DNA of 35,429 nucleotides, from contig JAZPYO010000003.1 of assembly GCA_045544195.1 (NCBI GenBank), forward strand, positions 1 to 35,429, in the 5' to 3' direction. A program made the translations under genes and the position numbers. Positions 1-8,248 of the stretch are shown one piece after another (position 1 is the stretch's first letter; every line of letters begins with the position of its first letter). The notes under the pieces are model-generated. The model was given only the letters and a program-made list of their open reading frames with translations, had not been told where the DNA came from and did not search any database. This DNA comes from RGIG7213 sp045544195. GTDB taxonomy: Bacteria > Bacillota > Clostridia > Oscillospirales > CAG-272.

Positions 1-3
1 CTT

Positions 4-32
4 ATTTTATCACGATTTTATATCTTTGTCAA
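4..32 (-). promoter_or_regulatory. Sigma-A-type promoter reading out of the left edge
   Basis: Read on the minus strand, TTGACA (27-32) and TAAAAT (4-9) are separated by exactly 17 bases. This is a near-consensus housekeeping promoter that would transcribe leftwards into a gene outside the window. The match is seen directly; its use is inferred. Confidence 0.6.
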
Positions 33-75
33 TAGCAATTTAAACAAAATGATGAGGGCAAAAGGGGCTTTGTTT

Positions 76-336
76 ATTGTATGTTTTCGGGCGTGAGGAA
101 TTGTATGTTTTTGGGCGGGAGGATGATATCCTCCCCTACAAGATCTTGCCGTGCGGTGATAATTGTATGTTTTTGGGCGGGGGGAATTGTATGTTTTCGG
201 TCGGGAGGATGATATCCTCCCCTACGAGATCTTGCCGTGCGGTGATAATTGTACGTTTTCGGGCGGGGGAAATTGTACGTTTTCAGGCGGGAGGAATTGT
301 GCGTTTTTTAGCGGGAGGATGATATCCTCCCCTACA
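76..336. repeat. Nested tandem repeats with a 19-bp palindrome
   Basis: A short unit of about 19-24 bp (core ATTGTATGTTTTCGGGCGG, with variants) occurs about seven times, starting near 76, 100, 162, 186, 248, 272 and 296. Interspersed are three identical copies of GGGAGGATGATATCCTCCC at 117-135, 203-221 and 313-331; each can fold into an 8-bp stem with a 3-nt loop. Two longer stretches sharing CCTAC(A/G)AGATCTTGCCGTGC follow the first two palindromes, giving higher-order units of 86 and 110 bp. The block is open in two frames but has no ribosome binding site or credible protein. It lies between an outward promoter and the terminator of the solute-binding protein gene, so it is intergenic repeat DNA. 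Confidence 0.85.
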
Positions 337-353
337 CCACCGTTATAACAAGA

Positions 354-378
354 ATCGGCAGAGGAGACCTCTGCCGAT
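354..378 (-). terminator. Intrinsic terminator of the solute-binding protein gene
   Basis: A perfect 11-bp stem (354-364 with 368-378) closes a 3-nt loop. On the minus strand it is followed by a T-rich stretch and lies 20 bases past the stop at 399. Its stem core ATCGGCAGAG recurs in hairpins at 12438 and 34042. Confidence 0.75.
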
Positions 379-398
379 GCTTATGCTTTTTTTAAATA

Positions 399-1826
399 TC
401 AGTTCTTTTCGTATTTGTCTATAAGATCCTGAAGCTCTTTTTCCGCAGCCTTAGCCTTTCTCTTTACGAATGTAGCGTAGCTTGTATTCGTATCCTGTAT
501 CAAGGAAGAGAATGTGTTGTGCAAAGAGATGGACGGATTGAACAGACCGAAATCGTAAACACGGCTTTCGCGGCACAAGTCGAGCATTTCATAAGAGCCC
601 TCGTCTCTTGTACCCTTACCGCCGAGCGTCTTTTCATAGTATGCAGGGCGGAGCGTGTAGTACGATTCCCAGCAAAGCGCCTCGGTAACTACACCGATCC
701 TCTCTATTTCCTGCTCGGTCCAGCCGAATGCGGGAATAGACATAACCATAATGCAGGGGTCGTTCGTTGTGTAGTAACGCTTCTGAGCCTTGTCGTACTT
801 AGGATAAGGAACGATACCGTAATCATCGTCCATATCAGCAAATGCGCCGAGGTAGCCTGCTATCTCAGCCAGGAAGAGCGCGCGGCCCTCCTTAAACGCG
901 GGAATAATGCTTCCGTCAGTTGTAAAATGCGATGTGTTATCGTTGTGAAGGAGCTTCAGCACCTTCTCCTGAAACTTTGCAATGTTACCGTCGTTCTGAA
1001 CTACAAGCTCAGGATAGTTTGCAGAGTCCTTGTCGCAGATACGCATACCTGCGCCGAAGAAGAAGTTACGGGCAGCGCCTGCGTGTGTTGCAAATGCGTA
1101 TGTATCATCTTTATCCCATACGCCGTCGCCGTTATCCTTGGATATGCCTGTAAGCATAGCAACGAAATTATCGAACGTCCATTCGTTGTCCTTTACCATA
1201 TCGTAAGGATCCTTAAGACCGTACTGAGCAAGAAGTCTCTTGTTGTACATCATTATCCACGTGCAGTGCATATCCATCGTTTCCATATCGTTAACAGATG
1301 AATAAAGCGTGTCGCCTATGGACATATCCGTCTTATAGTTATCATCATACCACGGAGCATCGAGATTAAGCGACTCGATGTTGTAAAGGTTCATAAGCAG
1401 ATCGCCCATAGCGGCGCTCGATGTGTCGGATGTGTCCATCCAAACCATATGGAATGCCTTGTCGTTAGCGTCTACGCTTCCCTTTACTACAGTTGAGATA
1501 TTATCCTTGAGCGTCGTGTTTATTTTGATGCCATACATATCCTCAACTGACTTGTAGCGCTTGTATTTTGCGCTTACAAGAACGTCGTCGGAGTCTTCCT
1601 CGGGGCAAAGGATGTCTTCTGCGTTCCAGCCCTCACTAGCCTTACCGATTATTTCAAAGGTATAATCCGATGCAAATGTTACATCAGGAACGTCAAGAGG
1701 CTCTCTTTGCTCCTCTGCTGCTGTTGCGGGGATAATGGTCGTATCGTCGTCACCGTCTCCGCAGCCGAAGAAGCACATGGGCACGATCATAAGAGCGCAC
1801 AGCAGTAAAACCGCAAATCTTTTCAT
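399..1826 (-). CDS. Extracellular solute-binding lipoprotein (ABC importer, carbohydrate type)
   Basis: Predicted 475-aa substrate-binding lipoprotein of a carbohydrate-type ABC importer, anchored outside the membrane. The start at 1826 is chosen because AAAGGA lies 8 bases upstream and the first 22 residues (MKRFAVLLLCALMIVPMCFF then GC) form a lipoprotein signal with Cys22; an upstream in-frame start would fall inside the promoter. The mid-protein pattern (PWYDD, WIMMYNK, a NEWTFDNF segment, then DNGDGVWDKDD, a calcium-loop-like stretch common in this family) matches family 1 solute-binding proteins. No permease or ATPase gene is nearby, so it is an orphan here; partners may lie elsewhere or outside the window. 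The ligand cannot be told from sequence. It has its own consensus promoter and terminator, so it is monocistronic. Confidence 0.85.
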   Translation of the reverse strand: MKRFAVLLLCALMIVPMCFFGCGDGDDDTTIIPATAAEEQREPLDVPDVTFASDYTFEIIGKASEGWNAEDILCPEEDSDDVLVSAKYKRYKSVEDMYGIKINTTLKDNISTVVKGSVDANDKAFHMVWMDTSDTSSAAMGDLLMNLYNIESLNLDAPWYDDNYKTDMSIGDTLYSSVNDMETMDMHCTWIMMYNKRLLAQYGLKDPYDMVKDNEWTFDNFVAMLTGISKDNGDGVWDKDDTYAFATHAGAARNFFFGAGMRICDKDSANYPELVVQNDGNIAKFQEKVLKLLHNDNTSHFTTDGSIIPAFKEGRALFLAEIAGYLGAFADMDDDYGIVPYPKYDKAQKRYYTTNDPCIMVMSIPAFGWTEQEIERIGVVTEALCWESYYTLRPAYYEKTLGGKGTRDEGSYEMLDLCRESRVYDFGLFNPSISLHNTFSSLIQDTNTSYATFVKRKAKAAEKELQDLIDKYEKN

Positions 1827-1863
1827 AGGTTTTCCTTTCTTAAATAAATTTTTATGCACTTGA

Positions 1864-1892
1864 ATTATAACGCATAAAGGTGCAAATGTCAA
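1864..1892 (-). promoter_or_regulatory. Consensus promoter of the solute-binding protein gene
   Basis: On the minus strand TTGACA (1887-1892), a 17-base spacer and TATAAT (1864-1869) are perfect matches to the sigma-A consensus, 38 bases before the chosen start codon. Confidence 0.85.
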
Positions 1893-1940
1893 GGTATAAC
1901 GATAAATATTTATTTTTTCTTCAAAATTGAAAAAAATTTG

Positions 1941-1969
1941 TTGATTTATTCATTTCGTTATAGTATAAT
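1941..1969 (+). promoter_or_regulatory. Promoter of lepA
   Basis: TTGATT (1941-1946), 17 bases, then TATAAT (1964-1969). It lies 50 bases before the lepA start and probably drives lepA-hemW-lipoprotein-citramalate synthase. Confidence 0.75.
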
Positions 1970-2019
1970 ACTAAAATGGCAGAGCATTTTCGCATTAATA
2001 CAGATATAGGAGTTTTCCG

Positions 2020-3834
2020 ATGAACGCATCAGAAAGACAGAAAAAAATAAGAAATTTTTGCATAATAGCGCATATTGACCACGGCAAATCAACGCTTGCC
2101 GACCGTATTCTTGAGCAGACTCAGACAGTTTCGCACAGAGATATGGAAGAGCAGCTTCTTGACAATATGGACATTGAGCGTGAGCGCGGCATCACCATAA
2201 AGGCGCGCGCCGTAAAGCTGAATTACACCGCAAGCGACGGAGAGGAATACACATTCAATCTTATAGACACCCCGGGACACGTTGACTTCAACTATGAGGT
2301 ATCAAGATCGCTCAATGCGTGCGAGGGCGCAGTCCTCGTTGTCGACAGCACTCAGGGCATAGAGGCGCAGACGCTTGCAAATGCATATCTTGCATCCGAC
2401 AACGGTCTTGAAATACTCCCTGTTATAAACAAGATCGATCTGCCTGCAGCTGATGTTGAGCGTGTCAGAGGCGAAATTGAAGATATAATCGGCATTCCCG
2501 CGGATGATGCCCCTGCCATTTCAGCAAAGGCAGGCATAAACATTCCCGCGGTAATGGAAAAGATAGTACAGAGCGTTCCGTGCCCCACGGGTGACGAAAA
2601 CGCGCCGCTTAAATGTCTTATATTCGACTCGTATTACGACTCGTACAGAGGAGTCGTCGTATACGTGCGTGTCGTCGAAGGAACGCTGAGAGCAGGCACA
2701 CGCATCAGAATGATGCACACGGGGGCGGAATTTGACGTTGTTGAAATAGGAACGATGGAGCCGTTCGGCCTTTGCAAGACTGATATTCTTTCAGCGGGTG
2801 ACGTCGGATATATCACGGCGAGCATCAAAAACGTATCAGAAACGAGAGTGGGCGATACGGTAACATCGGCAGAGCGTCCGACAGACACCCCTCTGCCAGG
2901 CTTTAAAAAATGTATGCCTATGGTATACTCGGGCATTTACCCCGCTGACGGCGCAAAGTATCAGGACCTTAAGGACGCGCTTGAAAAGCTCCAGCTTAAC
3001 GATGCGTCGCTCACATACGAGCCTGAAACATCTGCCGCCCTCGGCTTCGGCTTCCGTTGCGGATTTTTAGGCTTGCTTCATATGGAGATAATTCAGGAAA
3101 GACTTGAGCGTGAGTTCAATCTCGATCTTATAACGACCGCGCCGAGCGTTATATACAAGGTGTTGAAGCGCACGGGCGAAACTGTAATGATCGACAACCC
3201 CTTGAACTATCCTGCGCCTGATGAAATAGATATTCCCTACGAGCCTATGGTCAAGGGAAGTATTATGACGCCTGTTGATTACGTCGGCGGTATAATGGAT
3301 CTGTGCCAGGACCGCAGAGGCGTATTTCACGATATGAAATATCTTGACTCCACACGAGTGGAGCTTCACTACCGTCTGCCTCTGAATGAGATAGTATACG
3401 ACTTTTTCGATGCTTTGAAAAGCCGCAGTAAAGGCTATGCATCGCTTGATTACGAGCTTGACGGATATGACGAAAGCAAGCTCGTGAAGCTCGACATTCT
3501 GCTCAACGGCGAGGTGGTTGACGCCTTATCGTTCATCGTACACACCGACAAGGCGTACGCAAGAGCAAGGAAGATCGTTGAAAAGCTCAAGGACAATATT
3601 CCGCGCCAGCTTTTTGAAATACCCGTCCAGGCGGCTATCGGAGGCAAGATTATCGCCCGCGAGACCGTCAAGGCTATGCGAAAGGACGTTCTTGCAAAGT
3701 GCTACGGCGGCGACATCACACGAAAGAAAAAGCTGCTTGAAAAGCAGAAGGAAGGTAAAAAGCGTATGCGCTCTCTCGGCACGGTCCAGGTACCGCAGGA
3801 GGCGTTTATGGCTGTGCTTAAATTAGATGAATAA
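2020..3834 (+). CDS. lepA: Elongation factor 4 (LepA), ribosome-associated GTPase
   Basis: Cytoplasmic translational GTPase that binds the ribosome and affects initiation or back-translocation. The 604-aa length is normal for LepA. The G-domain motifs are visible: AHIDHGKST (about residues 17-25), DTPGH and NKIDL. The C-terminus carries the LepA-specific region ending near KKRMRSLGTVQVPQEAF, which separates it from EF-G and TypA. The start is supported by AGGAG 7-8 bases upstream and a promoter at 1941-1969. The stop overlaps the start of hemW by 8 bases; lepA-hemW is a common pair in Firmicutes. Confidence 0.98.
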   Translation: MNASERQKKIRNFCIIAHIDHGKSTLADRILEQTQTVSHRDMEEQLLDNMDIERERGITIKARAVKLNYTASDGEEYTFNLIDTPGHVDFNYEVSRSLNACEGAVLVVDSTQGIEAQTLANAYLASDNGLEILPVINKIDLPAADVERVRGEIEDIIGIPADDAPAISAKAGINIPAVMEKIVQSVPCPTGDENAPLKCLIFDSYYDSYRGVVVYVRVVEGTLRAGTRIRMMHTGAEFDVVEIGTMEPFGLCKTDILSAGDVGYITASIKNVSETRVGDTVTSAERPTDTPLPGFKKCMPMVYSGIYPADGAKYQDLKDALEKLQLNDASLTYEPETSAALGFGFRCGFLGLLHMEIIQERLEREFNLDLITTAPSVIYKVLKRTGETVMIDNPLNYPAPDEIDIPYEPMVKGSIMTPVDYVGGIMDLCQDRRGVFHDMKYLDSTRVELHYRLPLNEIVYDFFDALKSRSKGYASLDYELDGYDESKLVKLDILLNGEVVDALSFIVHTDKAYARARKIVEKLKDNIPRQLFEIPVQAAIGGKIIARETVKAMRKDVLAKCYGGDITRKKKLLEKQKEGKKRMRSLGTVQVPQEAFMAVLKLDE

Positions 3835-4966
3835 GCCGCTCGGCATATATATACACATACCGTTTTGCGTAAAGCGGTGCGCGTACTGCGATTTTTATTC
3901 GGGAGCCGATATATCGCTGTCGGCTGAATACAAAAACGCGCTTATAAAGCATATCCGATCATACAAGGACTTACATCTTACAGCCGATACCGTATATTTC
4001 GGCGGCGGCACGCCCACGTATTTCGGTTCAGACGGTCTGTGCGACATACTGAAATGCATATTTGACACGTTCTGTGTTTTGCCGAATGCCGAAATAAGCG
4101 CCGAATGCAATCCGAACACCGCAAGCACCGATGCATTCAAAAGGATGCATTCCTGCGGCTTCAACAGGCTGAGCATAGGAATACAGTCATTTTCGGACAG
4201 AGAGCTGTCACATCTTTGCAGAGCGCACAGCGCATCAGACGGCATAAATACCGTTCAATCGGCTAAAAAAGCGGGCTTTGACAACATAAGCTGCGATCTT
4301 ATGTTCGGTATACCCGATCAAAGCATACATTCTTTTTCAGCATCGCTCGATCGGCTTCTGAGCCTTGATATAACACACGCATCATCATATATTCTGAAGC
4401 TGGAGGAGCATACGGAAATGTATGCTAGCAAGGACAGCTACGCATTTCCGTCAGAGGATGAGATATGCGATATGATACAAATGTGCCGTGAACGTATGGA
4501 GCATTACGGTATGCACAGGTATGAAATATCCAATTACGCAAAAAGCGGCTTTGAAAGCCGTCACAATCTGAAATACTGGAACAGAAACGAGTATCTTGCC
4601 TTCGGTCCGTCAGCATCGGGCTTTTACAACGGCACAAGGTACACCTTCACACCCGATATAAAAAAATACATATCATTTGCAAACGGCAAAATAAGCCTTG
4701 ACGAAGCTCTTTGCGAAAAGGAAACACCGTCGCAAAATGATGCCGTATCGGAATATCTTATGCTGTCCTTACGTCTTGTGTGCGGAGTTGACAAGGGTGA
4801 ATTCAAAAAAAGAACAGGCAAGGATCTCGACTGCGAATACGGCGATAAGGTCGCCCCGTACATCAAGGGCGGATTTATGGAAAGCGACACGCATCTGCGC
4901 TTTACAAGCAAGGGCTTTGATGTGTCCAATGCGATACTTTCCGATATACTCGATTTTGACATTTAA
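3827..4966 (+). CDS. hemW: HemW, radical SAM heme chaperone (formerly HemN-like)
   Basis: A 379-aa radical SAM protein of the coproporphyrinogen oxidase-like family. The cluster motif is C14-x3-C18-x2-C21 followed by D-F (VKRCAYCDF). The lack of the fourth cysteine found just after this motif in true HemN points to HemW, which binds and transfers heme rather than decarboxylating coproporphyrinogen. The GGGTPT glycine motif and SIGIQSF follow as expected. It overlaps lepA by 8 bases, so translation is probably coupled. No other heme genes are in view. Confidence 0.93.
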   Translation: MNKPLGIYIHIPFCVKRCAYCDFYSGADISLSAEYKNALIKHIRSYKDLHLTADTVYFGGGTPTYFGSDGLCDILKCIFDTFCVLPNAEISAECNPNTASTDAFKRMHSCGFNRLSIGIQSFSDRELSHLCRAHSASDGINTVQSAKKAGFDNISCDLMFGIPDQSIHSFSASLDRLLSLDITHASSYILKLEEHTEMYASKDSYAFPSEDEICDMIQMCRERMEHYGMHRYEISNYAKSGFESRHNLKYWNRNEYLAFGPSASGFYNGTRYTFTPDIKKYISFANGKISLDEALCEKETPSQNDAVSEYLMLSLRLVCGVDKGEFKKRTGKDLDCEYGDKVAPYIKGGFMESDTHLRFTSKGFDVSNAILSDILDFDI

Positions 4967-4988
4967 CTTACGAAAGGAATAAACGGTT

Positions 4989-5897
4989 ATGAAAAAAATA
5001 CGGATAATATCTTTGATATGTGCGGTGCTTATCGCATTTTCCGCTTGCGGAAGGACCGAACAAGCAAACGAAACGTCGCCCGAAGCGCAAGGGACTGATA
5101 CTGCCGATGCAACCGATGCTATATCAGCGGAAGACACTCAGGACAGTATTCAGACAGCGCCCGAAACAAGCATCAGCACCGAAGCTGACAGTGAAACCGA
5201 CAGCGGTCTTGTTACGGGCATTCCGACTCATGAGGAGCCGTCGGAATACTCTGACGGCTGGGTCTTCGCCTCATTGGCAGAGCAGATATTGGCAAGCGAC
5301 GAAAGCTGGAACGTGACGGGCAGCCCTTTGTACGAAAACGGCTATCTTACAAGCGACGGGCCGAAGGGCTTTGACATTGCGTATATGAAAGAGTTTTCGC
5401 CCGAGGAAACGTACAGATTTGAATTCGAATTAAAGACGGGAAAAGACGAAAGGGCTCTTTATGTGGGACTCGGAATAGCGTCTGACTGGGGGCTTTCCGA
5501 TGAAAATAACGGTCTGTGGCTCTATTTTTCCGACAGCGCCCTGTGCATACAGGACAAAAACGGAAGCGATGCAGCTTTGCCCCTGAAGAGAAGCGTTACA
5601 GATTCATTCAGCAGAATATGCCTTCTTGTTCAGAAGATGCAAAACGGCGAGCAGAAGATACACGTATTTCAATCCGATGAAAACGGTCTTAACGAAAGGC
5701 TGTATATTCTGGACACTGTGACGGAAAACGGAAACACGGCGGTATACGCATATTCTGCCGAAAGCCAATTTAACAATATTTACGCAATAGCCGATCTCGG
5801 CTTCGATCTTTCATCTGTTTGCGGCGGATATGTCAAGCTGTGGAACGACGGAGCGGACGGCACATGCGTTAAAAATCTTGCATTGAAAGTGATCTGA
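4989..5897 (+). CDS. Lipoprotein of unknown function
   Basis: A 302-aa protein with a lipoprotein signal peptide (MKKIRIISLICAVLIAFSAC, Cys20), then an Ala/Thr/Glu/Ser/Asp-rich linker at about 21-85, then a globular region of about 210 residues rich in predicted beta strands and aromatic residues. The globular part resembles a jelly-roll or concanavalin-like sandwich in general character, but I do not recognise a family. AAAGGAA lies upstream of the start. It sits 22 bases after hemW and 1 base before the citramalate synthase, so it is in their operon. It is expected on the outer face of the membrane. Confidence 0.75.
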   Translation: MKKIRIISLICAVLIAFSACGRTEQANETSPEAQGTDTADATDAISAEDTQDSIQTAPETSISTEADSETDSGLVTGIPTHEEPSEYSDGWVFASLAEQILASDESWNVTGSPLYENGYLTSDGPKGFDIAYMKEFSPEETYRFEFELKTGKDERALYVGLGIASDWGLSDENNGLWLYFSDSALCIQDKNGSDAALPLKRSVTDSFSRICLLVQKMQNGEQKIHVFQSDENGLNERLYILDTVTENGNTAVYAYSAESQFNNIYAIADLGFDLSSVCGGYVKLWNDGADGTCVKNLALKVI

Positions 5898-5898
5898 A

Positions 5899-7458
5899 GT
5901 GAAAAAAATTAAAATTCTCGATTCTACCCTGCGTGACGGGGCGCAAGGACAAGGTATTTCCTTTTCCGTAGCTGACAAGATCAAAATAATAAAGGCATTG
6001 GACTTTTTCGGTGTGGATCATATAGAGGCAGGGTATCCCGCCTCGAACCCGAAGGATGAGGAGCTTTTTGAAAAACTAAAGAACGTAAAGCTGAAAAATG
6101 CAAAGCTGTGCGCATTCGGCAGAACGTCGAAAAGCACGCATGACCTTGAAAACGATGAAGAGCTTTCAAAGCTCATAGCATCGAACACGCCCACGGTATG
6201 TATTTTCGGCAAATCGTCAGCTTTTCAGGCAGAAAAGGTTCTTGGAATATCCAAGGAAGAAAACCTTTCGTTCATAAAGGCAACGCTTGAATATCTTAAG
6301 ACTATGGGCAAGGAGATAATATTCGATGCCGAGCATTTTTATTCGGGCTACCGTCAGGACAGCGAATATGCAATGCAGGTGCTAAAAACGGCTTTCGATG
6401 CGGGCGCTGACGTTTTATGTCTTTGCGACACGACGGGAGATACGATGCCCATGCAGGCGTATGAAATAACGAAGGCGGTGTGTGAGGCTCTTCCCGATGT
6501 TGAAATAGGCGTTCATTTTCACGATGATACGGGCTGCGCCGTTGCCAATTCGCTCCTTGCGGTAAATGCGGGGGCTGTGCAGATACAGGGCACGTTTCTC
6601 GGCTTTGGCGAGCGTTGCGGCAATGCCGATCTGTCCGTTATAATACCGGACCTGTATTTCAAATACGGAATTGATTTTCCGTGCGATATGAGAACTCTTA
6701 AGGCGACCGCAAATCAGATATCGGAAATATCAAATGTGAGAATAAGAAGCAATAAGCCGTACATAGGGAAAAGCGCGTTTCATCACAAGGCGGGAATGCA
6801 TGTTGATGCGGTGAAAAAATGCTCCTCGTCGTTTGAGCATATAGACCCTACTCTCGTAGGAAACGAGCGTCAGTTTCTTTTATCGGAAATGTCAGGCAGA
6901 AATACTCTGCTTGAATATGTAAGGGAGATAATTCCCGATGCCGAAAAGGACTCCCCTGAGATAATAAGCGCTCTTAACATTCTTAAGGAAAAGGAGCATT
7001 TCGGCTATCATTATGAAGCGGCTGAGGCATCGCTCAACCTGCTTTTAAAAAAATCGTTCAAAAAATATACGCCTCACTTTGAGGTGCTTCAATACAAGAC
7101 GACCGACGATTTTCCGTACGGAAACGGCGGAATGACGGCGGCGGCAATGATAGAAATAAAGGTAGGAGAGCAGACGGAGATAACGGCCGCAGTCGGAAAC
7201 GGCCCTGTAAACGCACTTGACTCAGCATTACGCCGCGCGCTTTCCGTGTTCTATCCGTGCATAAGCGAAATGACGCTGGCTGACTTCAAGGTGCGGGTCA
7301 TCGACTCGGGAACATCGACCGCCGCAAAGGTACGTGTTCTTATAGAATCGACGGACGGCGTGGAAAACTGGACGACCGTCGGCGTGTCGTATGACATTAT
7401 TGAGGCGTGTTTTACCGCATTACTTGATTCTTTTGAGTACAAATTATCAAAAACTTAA
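5899..7458 (+). CDS. cimA: (R)-citramalate synthase
   Basis: Predicted to condense pyruvate and acetyl-CoA to (R)-citramalate, the threonine-independent entry to isoleucine synthesis. The 519-aa length and the N-terminal DSTLRDGAQ, HFHDDTGCAVANS, GFGERCGNADL and HHKAGMHVDAV motifs mark the DRE-TIM metallolyase group. The C-terminal part (about 390-515) looks like the LeuA-type allosteric domain. The overall pattern fits the long CimA clade better than 2-isopropylmalate or homocitrate synthase, but substrate choice is inferred. The start is GTG, one base after the upstream stop, with only a weak GAAAG upstream, so translational coupling is likely. No other leu/ilv gene is in the window. Confidence 0.85.
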   Translation: MKKIKILDSTLRDGAQGQGISFSVADKIKIIKALDFFGVDHIEAGYPASNPKDEELFEKLKNVKLKNAKLCAFGRTSKSTHDLENDEELSKLIASNTPTVCIFGKSSAFQAEKVLGISKEENLSFIKATLEYLKTMGKEIIFDAEHFYSGYRQDSEYAMQVLKTAFDAGADVLCLCDTTGDTMPMQAYEITKAVCEALPDVEIGVHFHDDTGCAVANSLLAVNAGAVQIQGTFLGFGERCGNADLSVIIPDLYFKYGIDFPCDMRTLKATANQISEISNVRIRSNKPYIGKSAFHHKAGMHVDAVKKCSSSFEHIDPTLVGNERQFLLSEMSGRNTLLEYVREIIPDAEKDSPEIISALNILKEKEHFGYHYEAAEASLNLLLKKSFKKYTPHFEVLQYKTTDDFPYGNGGMTAAAMIEIKVGEQTEITAAVGNGPVNALDSALRRALSVFYPCISEMTLADFKVRVIDSGTSTAAKVRVLIESTDGVENWTTVGVSYDIIEACFTALLDSFEYKLSKT

Positions 7459-7467
7459 TATCAAGTA

Positions 7468-7496
7468 TTGATATTTTTAATTTTTTGTAGTATAAT
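7468..7496 (+). promoter_or_regulatory. Promoter of ireB
   Basis: TTGATA (7468-7473), a 17-base spacer and TATAAT (7491-7496), 36 bases before the ireB start. No terminator is visible between the citramalate synthase stop and this promoter. Confidence 0.8.
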
Positions 7497-7532
7497 GTTC
7501 TTGTATACCCATGATTTGAAAGGAAAATCGCT

Positions 7533-7775
7533 ATGTCAGATACGATAAAATTCACCGTTCAACCCGAAACAGAAAGGGAAACGAGAGAAGCACTGCTGAA
7601 GGTGTATGACGCATTGAAGGAAAAGGGCTATAATCCGATAAACCAGATAGTCGGCTATATTATGTCTGAGGACCCGACGTATATCACCAATAACAAGAAT
7701 GCAAGAGGCATCATCAGAAAGATCGACAGAAACGAATTACTGAATATTCTTGTACGAACGTATCTTGAAAAATAA
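7533..7775 (+). CDS. ireB: IreB family regulatory phosphoprotein (UPF0297)
   Basis: An 80-aa cytoplasmic protein with the hallmark EKGYNPINQIVGYIMSEDP and a conserved ARxxIRK...ELL...LVRxYL tail, matching UPF0297/YrzL. In Enterococcus faecalis IreB is phosphorylated by the PASTA kinase IreK on N-terminal threonines and affects cephalosporin resistance. Here Thr4 and Thr8 lie in the equivalent region; their phosphorylation is inferred. GAAAGGA precedes the start. In most Firmicutes this gene is followed by ruvX and UPF0473, often with alaS upstream; here it has its own promoter and is followed by a tRNA gene instead. Confidence 0.93.
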   Translation: MSDTIKFTVQPETERETREALLKVYDALKEKGYNPINQIVGYIMSEDPTYITNNKNARGIIRKIDRNELLNILVRTYLEK

Positions 7776-7802
7776 GATTTTTGCAAATTTTCACTTTTGC
7801 TA

Positions 7803-7831
7803 TTGACAAACGTAAAAATTTGTGATATTAT
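7803..7831 (+). promoter_or_regulatory. Promoter of tRNA-Arg
   Basis: TTGACA (7803-7808), a 17-base spacer and TATTAT (7826-7831), 86 bases upstream of the mature tRNA 5' end. Confidence 0.8.
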
Positions 7832-7837
7832 ATTCGG

Positions 7838-7864
7838 GTGTGAGCGGCAAACGCCGCATCACAC
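7838..7864 (+). other. Hairpin in the tRNA precursor leader
   Basis: GTGTGA-GCGGC pairs with GCCGC-A-TCACAC around an AAAC loop: 11 base pairs with one bulged A. It begins at the expected transcription start, so the tRNA precursor would carry a 5' hairpin that must be cut away. It has no T-run and is unlikely to terminate. Confidence 0.6.
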
Positions 7865-7917
7865 TTGATATACATGAAGTAAAGCAGCTCAATGTTGGGG
7901 CGTGCTGCGCTTCTCTT

Positions 7918-7993
7918 GCGCTTGTAGCTCAGTGGATAGAGTGCCCGGCTACGAACCGGTAGGTCGAGGGTTCGAATCCCCCCAGGCGCGCCA
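7918..7993 (+). tRNA. tRNA-Arg (anticodon ACG)
   Basis: A 76-nt cloverleaf with encoded CCA. The acceptor GCGCTTG (7918-7924) pairs with CAGGCGC (7983-7989) with one G-U pair. D arm GCTC/GAGT, anticodon loop CTACGAA with ACG at 7951-7953, T loop TTCGAAT and discriminator G. Two non-Watson-Crick positions occur, at the outer end of the anticodon stem and within the T stem. A34 would be read as inosine after TadA editing, decoding CGU/CGC/CGA. It has its own promoter and strong terminator. Confidence 0.95.
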
Positions 7994-7994
7994 G

Positions 7995-8035
7995 AAAAGA
8001 ACCCGCATTTGTCTACGACAAGTGTGGGTTCTTTT
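7995..8035 (+). terminator. Strong intrinsic terminator after tRNA-Arg
   Basis: A 19-bp stem (7995-8013 with 8017-8035, two G-U pairs) around a TAC loop, with the A/T-rich base of the stem supplying the U-tract. It begins two bases after the CCA end. Confidence 0.9.
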
Positions 8036-8040
8036 CAACT

Positions 8041-8200
8041 AAATCCGTCCTATCGGACGGGATAAATCCCACTTTCGTGGGATGAAATCACTCCGTGATG
8101 AAATCCGACTTCGTCGGGAGAAGGACGGATTTGATTTCATCTGCGAAGCAGATTTCATCCGAGCGGAGTGAGGATTTCATCGCGCTCGCGCGATTTCATT
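8041..8200. repeat. Palindrome array upstream of the four-helix-bundle gene
   Basis: A run of short GC-rich hairpins separated by a near-constant spacer. Stems include 8045-8050/8055-8060, 8066-8072/8077-8083, 8087-8091/8095-8099, 8105-8109/8113-8117, 8139-8144/8148-8153 and 8179-8184/8189-8194. In the left half the spacer reads GATGAAATC (8081, 8097); in the right half it is the complement GATTTCATC/T (8133, 8151, 8173, 8192). AAATCCGTCC (8041-8050) and GGACGGATTT (8123-8132) form a perfect outer pair enclosing the left half. The array ends directly on the -35 box of the next gene. It contains no ORF. Similar arrays beside four-helix-bundle genes are, from memory, common in gut Clostridia. 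Confidence 0.85.
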
Positions 8201-8227
8201 GAAAAGCATCAAAAACTGTGATATAAT
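8199..8227 (+). promoter_or_regulatory. Promoter of the four-helix-bundle cassette
   Basis: TTGAAA (8199-8204), 17 bases, TATAAT (8222-8227). The -35 box starts inside the last spacer of the palindrome array, so the array itself is not in this transcript. The implied leader is only about 15 nt. Confidence 0.8.
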
Positions 8228-8248
8228 GTATTCAAAGAGGTGATTTCA

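Noticed and set aside
76..336. CRISPR-like array or small proteins in the left-edge repeats
   Set aside because: Repeat spacing is irregular, the intervals are themselves repeated rather than unique, and no cas genes are present. The open frames are repeat translations without a ribosome binding site.
519..1301. A 260-codon open frame on the plus strand
   Set aside because: It lies wholly antisense to the solute-binding protein gene, with no binding site and no recognisable protein character.
3827..4966. Oxygen-independent coproporphyrinogen oxidase HemN
   Set aside because: The motif is CxxxCxxC followed by D-F, without the extra cysteine of true HemN; HemW fits better.
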